In this document: positions 32,419-40,457 of the stretch, one piece after another
How positions within the stretch are numbered: the stretch's first letter is position 1
How the letters are laid out: each line of letters begins with the position of its first letter
Assembly: GCA_016934735.1 (NCBI GenBank)
Contig: JAFGSG010000148.1
Location: forward strand, 1-40,457
DNA from: Spirochaetota bacterium
GTDB lineage: Bacteria > Spirochaetota > UBA4802 > JAFGDQ01
DNA: 40,457 nucleotides
Direction of reading: 5' to 3'
Notes under the pieces: model-generated
Told to the model about the DNA's origin: nothing
Seen by the model: the letters and a program-made list of their open reading frames with translations, nothing else
The model's database searches: none
Made by a program: the position numbers and the translations under genes

Positions 32419-33018
32419 ATGGCTAAAATTAAAAGAGCGATTATAAGCGTATCAGATAAAGCAGGTGTTGCGGATTTTGCAAAAGAACTGGATGCTTTCG
32501 GTGTTGAGTTTCTCTCTACAGGAGGAACCGCAAAGATGCTTAGGGAAGCAGGGATCAAGGTTAAAGATATTTCAGAATATACAGGATTTCCAGAAATGCT
32601 TGACGGCAGGGTGAAAACTCTTCATCCGAAGGTTCACGGGGGACTGCTTGGCGTCCGGTCAAATCCCGAGCATATAAAAGTAATGAAACAGCACAATATT
32701 GAAAATATTGACATGGTAATTATTAATCTTTATCCATTTAAACAGACAATATCTAAAAAAGGATGCACTCTGGATGAAGCTATAGAGAATATTGACATCG
32801 GCGGGCCCGCAATGCTAAGGTCCGCAGCGAAGAATTTCGAGTCCGTAACGGTTATTATAGATCCTGCGGATTATAAAACAGTGCTAGATGAGATGAAGAG
32901 GAACAACGGCGAGGTATCCAGAAATACAAATTTCAGACTGGCTGTCAAGGTATTCAAAACAACCCATGAGTATGACGGAATGATAAGCAAATATTTAGAA
33001 GAAAATCTTTTAAAATAA
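32419..33018 (+). CDS. Stand-alone IMP cyclohydrolase (PurH N-terminal domain)
   Basis: This 199-residue protein matches only the MGS-like IMP cyclohydrolase half of bifunctional PurH, which closes FAICAR to IMP in the last step of purine synthesis. Clear motifs are [11 protein letters not shown] (about 6-16), [16 protein letters not shown] (about 31-46), [20 protein letters not shown] (about 56-75), NLYPF (about 101-105) and [14 protein letters not shown] (about 126-139). The reading frame ends naturally after a YDGMISKYL segment, where the linker to the AICAR transformylase domain would start. There is no frameshifted transformylase downstream. The formyltransferase step must be encoded elsewhere, as a separate PurH C-terminal domain or a PurP-type enzyme. 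Confidence 0.85.
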   Translation: MAKIKRAIISVSDKAGVADFAKELDAFGVEFLSTGGTAKMLREAGIKVKDISEYTGFPEMLDGRVKTLHPKVHGGLLGVRSNPEHIKVMKQHNIENIDMVIINLYPFKQTISKKGCTLDEAIENIDIGGPAMLRSAAKNFESVTVIIDPADYKTVLDEMKRNNGEVSRNTNFRLAVKVFKTTHEYDGMISKYLEENLLK

Positions 33019-33113
33019 TACGAGATCACATTAAAAATATTTATTACTTTAAAAATTCTATCTGGTTTTAAGGCAGTAAATTCAACAGAGTGTTTTTAAG
33101 ATAGCTTCAGGAA

Positions 33114-33641
33114 TTATTTTTCAATACCATTCCTTGCTATGACTCCATTGTTATAATAATGTTTTATTTCCGTCATTTCCGTGACAAGATCGCATAAACT
33201 GATTAAATGCTGGGGAGCTCCTCTGCCAGTAAGAACTAATTCTTTGTTTTCCGGTTTTTGTTCTATAAGTTTTACGATCTCATCCAGTGTAATAATTTTA
33301 AAATGTAAAGCTGTGACAATTTCGTCAAGAATGACAATATCATATTTGTTTTCACTAATAACCTCATATGATCGTTTCATTGCGTTTCTTGCAAGTGAAT
33401 AATGTTCTTCAAAAGTATCATCATTTATCATACAGAATTTTTTACTTCCGTATTGTTCAATTGAAATATGACTCTTTAATTTTGATATCGATTCTATTTC
33501 ACTGTAATGCTGGCCTTTCATGAACTGGATTATTATAGTATTCAGCCCTGCGCCGAACGCCCTTAGAGCAAGGCCGAGCGCAGCAGTTGTCTTACCTTTG
33601 CCATTGCCTGTGTATAATTGTACGTATCCTTTTTCTAACAT
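33114..33641 (-). CDS. cobO: Cob(I)alamin adenosyltransferase (CobO/BtuR type)
   Basis: A 175-residue enzyme that adenosylates cobalamin or its precursors to the coenzyme B12 form. The P-loop GNGKGKTT (12-19) at the extreme N terminus, after YVQLYT, is characteristic of the CobA/CobO/BtuR family. DIVILDEI (about 98-105) serves as Walker B, and LTGRGAPQHLI (about 137-147) is the usual C-terminal motif. Length is slightly short but within the family. No other cobalamin genes are adjacent, so it may serve salvage. CGGAGA precedes the ATG. Confidence 0.92.
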   Translation of the reverse strand: MLEKGYVQLYTGNGKGKTTAALGLALRAFGAGLNTIIIQFMKGQHYSEIESISKLKSHISIEQYGSKKFCMINDDTFEEHYSLARNAMKRSYEVISENKYDIVILDEIVTALHFKIITLDEIVKLIEQKPENKELVLTGRGAPQHLISLCDLVTEMTEIKHYYNNGVIARNGIEK

Positions 33642-33691
33642 TATTAAATTCTCCGGATTATAATTATTAGACTCTATTATTTTTTATTTTG

Positions 33692-33802
33692 TTAAGAGTG
33701 TGTCCTAAACCCTATTTTGAATTATAAAACAATTTATTTGCTGTAATTACTAATGCCCTAAGCCCTATTATTTTGGAACAGGGTTTTGGGACGCACTCTT
33801 AA
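33692..33802. mobile_element. 111-bp MITE-like element with terminal inverted repeats
   Basis: The left end TTAAGAGTGTGTCCTAAACC and its continuation (33692-33718) match the reverse complement of the right end (33777-33802, TTAAGAGTGCGTCCCAAAAC...) with only a few differences. The interior is AT-rich and non-coding, with no transposase, as in miniature inverted-repeat elements. A short related CCCTAAGCCCTATTATTTTGG stretch lies inside. The outermost TTAA on both sides could be a target duplication or part of the arms. The right end covers the stop codon of the fumarase beta gene (33799-33801). Confidence 0.65.
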
Positions 33803-34338
33803 TACTTTCTATAATAAAGATCGTTGCCATGTATATCATTTATAACAATTACAGGGAAATTTTCCACTTCCAGTTTGTAGATAGCTTCGGCTCCCAAATC
33901 CGGATAAGCAACTATCTCGGCTTTCTTAATCTTTTTTGAGATTAAAGCGCCTGCACCACCTGTTGCAGCAAAATACACAGCTTTATATTTTTTAATCGCA
34001 TTTATTACCTGCTGTGATCTGGGGCCTTTGCCAATCATTCCCTTAAGGCCGAGTTCAATAAGCTCAGGCGCGAAATAGTCCATCCTGTAACTTGTAGTCG
34101 GACCTGCAGAGCCAATAGCCTTACCGGGTCTGGGTGGAGTAGGTCCGACATAGTATATCACCTGGCCTTTTATATCAATTGGAAGATCATTTCCCTGCAG
34201 AATAAGTTCATACATTCTTTTATGCGCGGCATCTCTTCCGGTATAAAGTATTCCATTTAATAAAATCTTATCGCCAATCTGCAATAACTTTATATTTTTT
34301 AAAGTTAATGGTGTTTCTAATCGAATTATTTTACTCAT
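33799..34338 (-). CDS. Class I fumarate hydratase, beta subunit
   Basis: This 179-residue protein corresponds to the C-terminal half of iron-sulfur fumarases or the beta subunit of L-tartrate dehydratase. Motifs include GDKILLNGILYTGRDAAHKRM (about 22-42), YYVGPTPPRPGKAIGSAGPTTSYRMD (about 67-92), GKGPRS and the FAATGGAGALI stretch (about 128-138). With the alpha subunit, 25 bases upstream, it interconverts fumarate and malate. Both arrangement and length are normal for split class I enzymes. Its stop codon lies in the end of the MITE-like element. I see no Shine-Dalgarno sequence. Confidence 0.88.
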   Translation of the reverse strand: MSKIIRLETPLTLKNIKLLQIGDKILLNGILYTGRDAAHKRMYELILQGNDLPIDIKGQVIYYVGPTPPRPGKAIGSAGPTTSYRMDYFAPELIELGLKGMIGKGPRSQQVINAIKKYKAVYFAATGGAGALISKKIKKAEIVAYPDLGAEAIYKLEVENFPVIVINDIHGNDLYYRKY

Positions 34339-34363
34339 TTTAGTAAACTTTGCTATCTGATGA

Positions 34364-35203
34364 TTAAATTATTATTTCTTTATGTCTCGCAGAATGACAA
34401 TTGATGTTTACTGCAACAGGGAGACTTGCTATATGACATGGTACTGTTTCTATAAAAACATCCAGGCTGGTAACAGCACCGCCATAGCCCATCGGGCCTA
34501 TGCCAAGATGATTGATTTCTTTTAAAATTTCAACTTCGATCTCAGCAAGCGCCTGATCCGGATTGCGAACCCCGATTTCTCTCATCAATGCTTTCTTTGA
34601 TAATATTGCTGAATGTTCAAATGTGCCGCCTATCCCGACACCTATGATGGTAGGAGGACAGGGATTAGCTCCGGCATCCCTGACCGTATTAACAACAAAT
34701 TTTTTCACACCTTTGATTCCTTCTGCCGGCACCAGCATGGCAATTCGGCTCATGTTTTCGCTTCCGCCGCCTTTAGCAGCGAGTTTTATACTAATTTTGT
34801 CTCCTGGCACAATATTAAAATGAATAATTGCAGGTGTGTTGTCATTTGTGTTTTCCCTGGTAAATGGATGACAGGATGATTTACGAAGATATCCGTCTTT
34901 ATATCCCTGCCTTACTCCTTCATTCACAGCTTCTCTTAAATCGCCGCCTGTTATATGAACGTCCTGACCGATATCCATAAATATAACAGCAAGGCCGCAA
35001 TCCTGACACAACGGTATTTGATCTTCCTTTGCTATTAATGCGTTTTCAATCAATTCATTTAAAACGCCTTTTGCACCTTCTGATCCTTCCTGATCAATGG
35101 ATCTTTTATAAGCATTGAGCAAATCTGCATTCAGGTTATAATTAGCATCAATACAAAGATTGCGTACAGAAGAAATTATGATATCTATTAAAATTTCTCT
35201 CAT
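34364..35203 (-). CDS. Class I fumarate hydratase, alpha subunit
   Basis: A 279-residue iron-sulfur subunit. The three cysteines expected to hold the [4Fe-4S] cluster are C66 (CQDCG), C182 (GANPCPPT) and C269 (NINCHSARH), with the spacing seen in split fumarases and TtdA. GGGSENMSR (145-153) and GIGGTFEHSA (190-199) are further family motifs. Such enzymes are oxygen-sensitive, which fits an anaerobe. It may be fumarase or tartrate dehydratase; the two subfamilies are hard to separate by eye. Together with the TRAP operon nearby it hints at C4-dicarboxylate metabolism. Confidence 0.88.
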   Translation of the reverse strand: MREILIDIIISSVRNLCIDANYNLNADLLNAYKRSIDQEGSEGAKGVLNELIENALIAKEDQIPLCQDCGLAVIFMDIGQDVHITGGDLREAVNEGVRQGYKDGYLRKSSCHPFTRENTNDNTPAIIHFNIVPGDKISIKLAAKGGGSENMSRIAMLVPAEGIKGVKKFVVNTVRDAGANPCPPTIIGVGIGGTFEHSAILSKKALMREIGVRNPDQALAEIEVEILKEINHLGIGPMGYGGAVTSLDVFIETVPCHIASLPVAVNINCHSARHKEIII

Positions 35204-35370
35204 TAAAAATCACTTGCCTTAAAAAAAGGGTTAATTAATTTAATATTTATTAAAAATGATTTAAAAATATGTCAAGGACTCTATATAAACCTGTCGAATT
35301 AATTTATTAGCTGGAGGTATATGTTTTTTTCTAATCCTGAACATATAACCTGGCAAAAGGGGGCATAGGA

Positions 35371-36186
35371 ATGAAAAAAATTGATGCAGCAATAATGATT
35401 GCTGAGAAAATAAAGGAAATTAGTATTTTAGACTGCAATGTTTTAGTCTGCAATGCAGATGCAAAAATCCTCCATTTTGTACAGGCCGATTCTTTCAAAG
35501 GCGACTTTAAAGTAGGAGAAACTGCAGGATCAGGGTTAGTAAAAGACGTTTTAACAGGAAGGAAATTATTAAAACGATCTGTTCCCGAAAGCTTCTATGG
35601 TGTTAAGTTAAAAGCAATTGTCGCTCCCATTATTGAAGAAGATGGTACAGTATCGGGAACAATAGGCACAGCAACAAATGTTGATGCACAGGAATCACTG
35701 ACAACAGCTTCGCAGTCCATAGCTTCCACAACTGAAGAGATATCAGCTACAACTGAAGAATTATCAGCCTCTGCACTTAACCTTGCACAATCATTACTGC
35801 AGATAAAGTCCAGCATTGAAAATGTTGTTACTGAAATATATAAAACAGATGAAATTTTGAAATTTGTTGATCATATTGCAGATAACTCCAATATGCTTGG
35901 TTTAAATGCTGCTATTGAAGCGGCAAGGGCAGGGGAACACGGCCAGGGCTTTGCTGTGGTTGCGGATAAGATCCGTGAAATGGCGGAGAACAGCGCTGAT
36001 TCGGTAAAAAACATCAGAAAGATAATTCAGACTATACAAAATGAAATTAATGCATTAGGAAAGATCGTTGAAACCACAGTTGAATTGGGTCAGCAGCAGG
36101 CAGCTGCAACTGAGGAGATAGAATCAGTCATGCAGCAGCTGGCTACAACAGCCAGCGATGTTGAAAAAATTGCGGAAATATTATGA
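35371..36186 (+). CDS. Small soluble methyl-accepting chemotaxis-type protein
   Basis: A 271-residue protein without membrane helices. Residues 1-105 form a PAS/GAF-like input domain ([17 protein letters not shown], then [20 protein letters not shown]). A Ser/Thr/Glu-rich helix follows (106-165), then the highly conserved MCP signalling hairpin (about 164-205, [19 protein letters not shown]) and a returning helix to the end. The hairpin tip that contacts CheA/CheW is intact. The helices are short compared with membrane receptors. Small cytosolic receptors of this build are common in anaerobes. A GGGGG and TAGGA lie upstream of the ATG. No che genes adjoin it. Confidence 0.85.
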   Translation: MKKIDAAIMIAEKIKEISILDCNVLVCNADAKILHFVQADSFKGDFKVGETAGSGLVKDVLTGRKLLKRSVPESFYGVKLKAIVAPIIEEDGTVSGTIGTATNVDAQESLTTASQSIASTTEEISATTEELSASALNLAQSLLQIKSSIENVVTEIYKTDEILKFVDHIADNSNMLGLNAAIEAARAGEHGQGFAVVADKIREMAENSADSVKNIRKIIQTIQNEINALGKIVETTVELGQQQAAATEEIESVMQQLATTASDVEKIAEIL

Positions 36187-36250
36187 GGGTGCGCCGGTAA
36201 ACGCAGTCTTTTACCTGCCGGTCAATTAAATGACACATGTTTGAAAAGGT

Positions 36251-36817
36251 TTACAGTTTTTTCCCTATCTCGAATGCCTTCCCGATATAATTACCGACGC
36301 TATGATATTTCCGGACAAGAGCGCTGAAAACAATTGGTCTTATCAGTTCCATATCGGTTTTACCGTTATCCGTCAACCTGTCCTCATCTATTTTGACATC
36401 CATGATCTCGCCGATGAATTGGGTGTGCAGGCCTATTTCGTAATGATGAATGACTTTGCATTCCAGGATCATGGGAAACTCCGATACATACGGCGCGTCC
36501 ACAAGCTCCGATTTTACGGGTGTAAGCCCGGCTGCGCTGAATTTATCCGTATTGCGGCCGGACTCAATGCCGAAGTAATCTGCTTCCTTTACGTAGTTAT
36601 CCGAAGGCACGCTTACTGTATAAGCTTTCCTTTCCATAATGTTACCGTATGAATAAGTAGCTTTACGAAGCGAAATAGTTATGCATGGAGGTTCGGAACA
36701 GCAGACGCCTCCCCATGCAGCAGTCATTACATTAGGTTTCCCGTTTTTATCATAAGTGCCTATACACCAGACCGGTGAAGGGAAAACCAGTGTTTTTGCT
36801 CCAAGTGATTTTTTCAT
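36251..36817 (-). CDS. Flavin reductase family protein (FMN-binding split barrel)
   Basis: A 188-residue flavoprotein of the flavin-reductase-like/DIM6-NTAB family. Typical features are the N-terminal [23 protein letters not shown] region (about 15-37), [11 protein letters not shown] (about 47-57) and YTVSVPS (about 66-72), followed by [19 protein letters not shown]. Members bind FMN and either reduce free flavin with NAD(P)H or act as electron carriers in anaerobes. AGGAG lies upstream of the ATG. It is divergent from enolase across a palindrome-rich gap. Confidence 0.85.
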   Translation of the reverse strand: MKKSLGAKTLVFPSPVWCIGTYDKNGKPNVMTAAWGGVCCSEPPCITISLRKATYSYGNIMERKAYTVSVPSDNYVKEADYFGIESGRNTDKFSAAGLTPVKSELVDAPYVSEFPMILECKVIHHYEIGLHTQFIGEIMDVKIDEDRLTDNGKTDMELIRPIVFSALVRKYHSVGNYIGKAFEIGKKL

Positions 36818-36910
36818 AATCAGCGCTCCTGAGTTTAAATATTAATAATCGCAACTTTTCCTGAAAAGATATCAAGCTGAAGGAAATAAAATTAAGTATT
36901 ACGAGATTGA

Positions 36911-36964
36911 ATAATTATCAAAACTATACTTTAACGTCAATAATTTATTCGATTTGATAATTAT
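36911..36964. promoter_or_regulatory. AT-rich inverted repeat before enolase
   Basis: ATAATTATCAAA (36911-36922) and TTTGATAATTAT (36953-36964) are exact reverse complements 30 bases apart. The right arm continues as TGATAATTATCA, itself a palindrome, and ATGATTCATTATCAT lies at 37033-37047. These could be regulator sites in the divergent gap, but in AT-rich DNA such palindromes arise easily. Confidence 0.25.
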
Positions 36965-37077
36965 CATTCATTATTTATCGCACTCTAGTTCGACTTTAAA
37001 AATTACTTGATATTATACCTTAATTGTAGTTATGATTCATTATCATAAAAAAATAATTGCAAATCATATTTATTTAA

Positions 37078-38851
<1,774 letters not shown>

Positions 38852-38897
38852 ATTATAGGGTGGATTGCTAATTAAAAAGGCAAAAGAATAATTTAAG

Positions 38898-39467
38898 ATG
38901 TCGCTGTATTTTGAAAATTATAATTCCGATGATTTAGAATTAATTAAAAAGCAATTAAAAAGCAAGGAAGTATTTATCTGCGGAATTTATAAAAAGTGCA
39001 AATATGGATTTCCGCAGATGGTACTGCTTAATCCAGTAAAAACAATTGAGGGGAAAGAGTATATTAATTACGAGGCAGTATCCAATTTAATATGGCTGAC
39101 ATGTCCTTATCTTAACAATAAAATACATGAACTTGAGAATGCTTCGTATATAAAAAAAATAAAAGCGATCATTCAGGAAAATACTCTTTTTATAAACATG
39201 ATGCTAAGAGCGCATGCTGATTATTTTTATACGCGAAATTTAATTTTTAAAAAATATGCTCACTCTGTGCTTTCTGCCTGCGGGAATGAACTTGATCTTA
39301 CAGAAACAGGAATCGGAGGAATGCGTGATCTGAACGCGATCAAATGCCTTCATCTTCATTACTGCCATTACACCCTTTGCAAGGACAATATCGCGGGTTT
39401 AATAACGTCCCGGCTTCTTGAGAAAAAGACGGAATGCAGCGATGCATACTGCACGCTTTATAAATAA
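38898..39467 (+). CDS. DUF501 family protein
   Basis: A 189-residue soluble protein of the DUF501 family. Recognisable parts are the CKYGFPQMVLLNP start region (about 33-45), NLIWLTCPYLNNKIHELE (about 63-80), MLRAHADYF (about 101-109) and the C-terminal TGIGGMRDLNAIKCLHLHYCHY (two parts, about 136-157). The cysteine and histidines in CLHLHYCHY suggest metal binding. The function is unknown, but DUF501 genes are often found next to eno and ftsB/divIC, as here. Its 3' end overlaps that of the convergent gene by ten bases. Confidence 0.85.
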   Translation: MSLYFENYNSDDLELIKKQLKSKEVFICGIYKKCKYGFPQMVLLNPVKTIEGKEYINYEAVSNLIWLTCPYLNNKIHELENASYIKKIKAIIQENTLFINMMLRAHADYFYTRNLIFKKYAHSVLSACGNELDLTETGIGGMRDLNAIKCLHLHYCHYTLCKDNIAGLITSRLLEKKTECSDAYCTLYK

Positions 39468-40288
39468 ATATGATTTTTACCGAATATGCGGAATCTGCCG
39501 GATGATAGTTTGCTTTTTGCGAATGGTTTTAAACGAGGTGTGATAAAATCACCATCAGCCAAAATTATTTTTCCTAATTTTTTTACAGCAAAACATTTTA
39601 ACTTGCTTTTTAATTTTACTATCAGAAACAGTTCAATCTGTTCTTTTCCGTTCCCCTGAAATTTTGAAAAGATATCAATTACAGGTAAAACCGTGTCATT
39701 ATTTTTTATCTTGATACAGGGTTCGTCGCTATCATGGCTATCCGACAGCTGCGATTCTTCCTGTCTTATAATCTGGAATTTGCTGAATCGAGTGATGAAC
39801 CATGAACCATTTCTCTTATAAGTGATCCATTTGTATCTGGCAGTGTTTTTCAGCTCATTATATCTGCGGACATTCGGATCGGTTGAGGCTTTGTCATCTG
39901 GTATGTCTTTATATACAGAATATGAATGTTCCATTTTAGGAAATTCTGCAATACTTAGTTCCCGTAGTTTATTAATTTTAGAATTTAAAAAGTGAATGAT
40001 TTTAAAGTCTATTCCTTCACGGGAGTATCTTTTTTTATAATGGGCAAGTACGGATTTAAGCTTTAATATATAATCAATGCCTTTTAAATTATTATGGCTT
40101 GAATATATCGAAGCAAGTATGTCTATTTCAGTGATGATTTCGTCGTAGAATTTAGAAAAATCGTAGTATTTTTGTTCGAGTTTATGAAAATTCTGCTCTA
40201 AATTTTTTGTTATTCCTTCAAGCCTTTGAAGACTGTTCTGCCAGAAATCGTTATATTTTATATATTTGTAATTTTCGTTTTTTTCCAT
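39458..40288 (-). CDS. Protein with a probable divergent CheW-like domain
   Basis: A 276-residue protein. The N-terminal half (1-140) is helical and charged with coiled-coil character. The C-terminal half (about 150-276) follows the CheW pattern: KWITYKRNGSWFITRFSKFQ, where CheW has its first strands, then NDTVLPVIDIFSKF (matching the RGxxxPVIDLRxxF core), IELFLIVKLKSKLKCFAVKKL (matching the exposed strand and VDxV segment), and FRIFGKNHIYL at the end. This suggests a scaffold or input adaptor in a chemotaxis-type pathway. The similarity is my own reading and is weak in places; a lineage-specific protein is the alternative. The stop region overlaps DUF501 by ten bases. Confidence 0.6.
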   Translation of the reverse strand: MEKNENYKYIKYNDFWQNSLQRLEGITKNLEQNFHKLEQKYYDFSKFYDEIITEIDILASIYSSHNNLKGIDYILKLKSVLAHYKKRYSREGIDFKIIHFLNSKINKLRELSIAEFPKMEHSYSVYKDIPDDKASTDPNVRRYNELKNTARYKWITYKRNGSWFITRFSKFQIIRQEESQLSDSHDSDEPCIKIKNNDTVLPVIDIFSKFQGNGKEQIELFLIVKLKSKLKCFAVKKLGKIILADGDFITPRLKPFAKSKLSSGRFRIFGKNHIYL

Positions 40289-40457
40289 AATCAGTAAAAT
40301 CCGGAACTGCTATTATGGATGCTTTATTCTTCTTTGAAAACAATAAATCAGCAGTTACAGAACACTAAACAATAAATTACCCCGCATTTGCCGTGTAGGT
40401 ATGCTATTTGTTTGATCCTGAATTAAGGTGGGTTTCCTCATGAGAACTTCTACCTTC
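40289..40457. other. Right-edge intergenic sequence
   Basis: No gene can be supported. An ATG at 40440 preceded by AAGGTGGG starts an open frame (MRTSTF) that is cut by the window edge; six codons are too few to judge. Confidence 0.3.

Noticed and set aside
36953..36976. Fur or PerR box upstream of enolase
   Set aside because: The GATAATTATC palindrome resembles part of such boxes but lacks the full 7-1-7 arrangement, and AT-rich DNA gives such matches often.
40440..40457. Start of a new gene at the right edge
   Set aside because: Only six codons are visible, too few to support a call.

Overview
The window comes from an AT-rich, outer-membrane-bearing (diderm) bacterium, probably anaerobic. 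Evidence for the outer membrane is an LpxL-type lipid A acyltransferase, two MsbA-like lipid exporters, a LolA-like lipoprotein carrier and a small outer-membrane beta-barrel protein. An oxygen-sensitive class I fumarase split into two subunits, a TRAP transporter, a cobalamin adenosyltransferase and a soluble chemoreceptor point to an anaerobe that uses organic acids. A spirochaete-like lineage is my best guess from gene order and style, but nothing here proves it. I found no rRNA, tRNA, CRISPR array or prophage.

Layout. 1-2032: an intergenic block with a dispersed repeat and a GC-rich foldable element, then DUF2905, a single-domain CULT (cereblon-type) protein and the lipid A acyltransferase, the last two coupled by an ATGA overlap. 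2033-3474: a 113-bp inverted-repeat element, then carA. 3697-8638: four genes of unknown function and one doubtful small ORF, around an 818-bp gap that carries 19 head-to-tail 21-bp units in perfect phase. 8926-12239: a membrane acyltransferase, then a convergent beta-barrel/amino acid permease pair. 12497-17424: an unknown gene, two tandem MsbA-like ABC exporters and a small ORF. 17838-26600: a long housekeeping run in one direction: lolA-like, rodZ-like, pgsA, pgpA, HIT protein, dprA, a membrane-anchored CXXCH (probable monoheme) protein, topA and a XerC/D recombinase. 26852-31643: greA, then a GntR/FCD regulator divergent from a dctP-dctQ-dctM TRAP operon, with palindromes and a promoter between them and two terminator-like hairpins after dctP. 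31912-36817: PH-like membrane protein, a stand-alone IMP cyclohydrolase domain, cobO, fumarase beta and alpha, a soluble chemoreceptor and a flavin reductase. 37105-40288: enolase, FtsB/DivIC-like protein and DUF501 in the conserved eno-ftsB-DUF501 order, then a convergent gene whose C-terminal half looks like a divergent CheW domain.

How the genes fit together: phospholipid head-group synthesis (pgsA, pgpA), lipid A acylation and export, lipoprotein carriage, and shape/division proteins (RodZ, FtsB) describe envelope building. The TRAP operon and fumarase could together handle C4-dicarboxylates, although the substrate cannot be read from sequence. dprA, topA and xerC/D form a DNA-processing group.

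The most unusual items are the CULT protein, the 21-bp array, two MITE-like inverted-repeat elements, a family of small palindromes just upstream of start codons, and the heme-motif protein lodged between dprA and topA. I see no clearly bounded new defence or mobile system; the 21-bp array with its flanking unknown genes is the best candidate for something undescribed.
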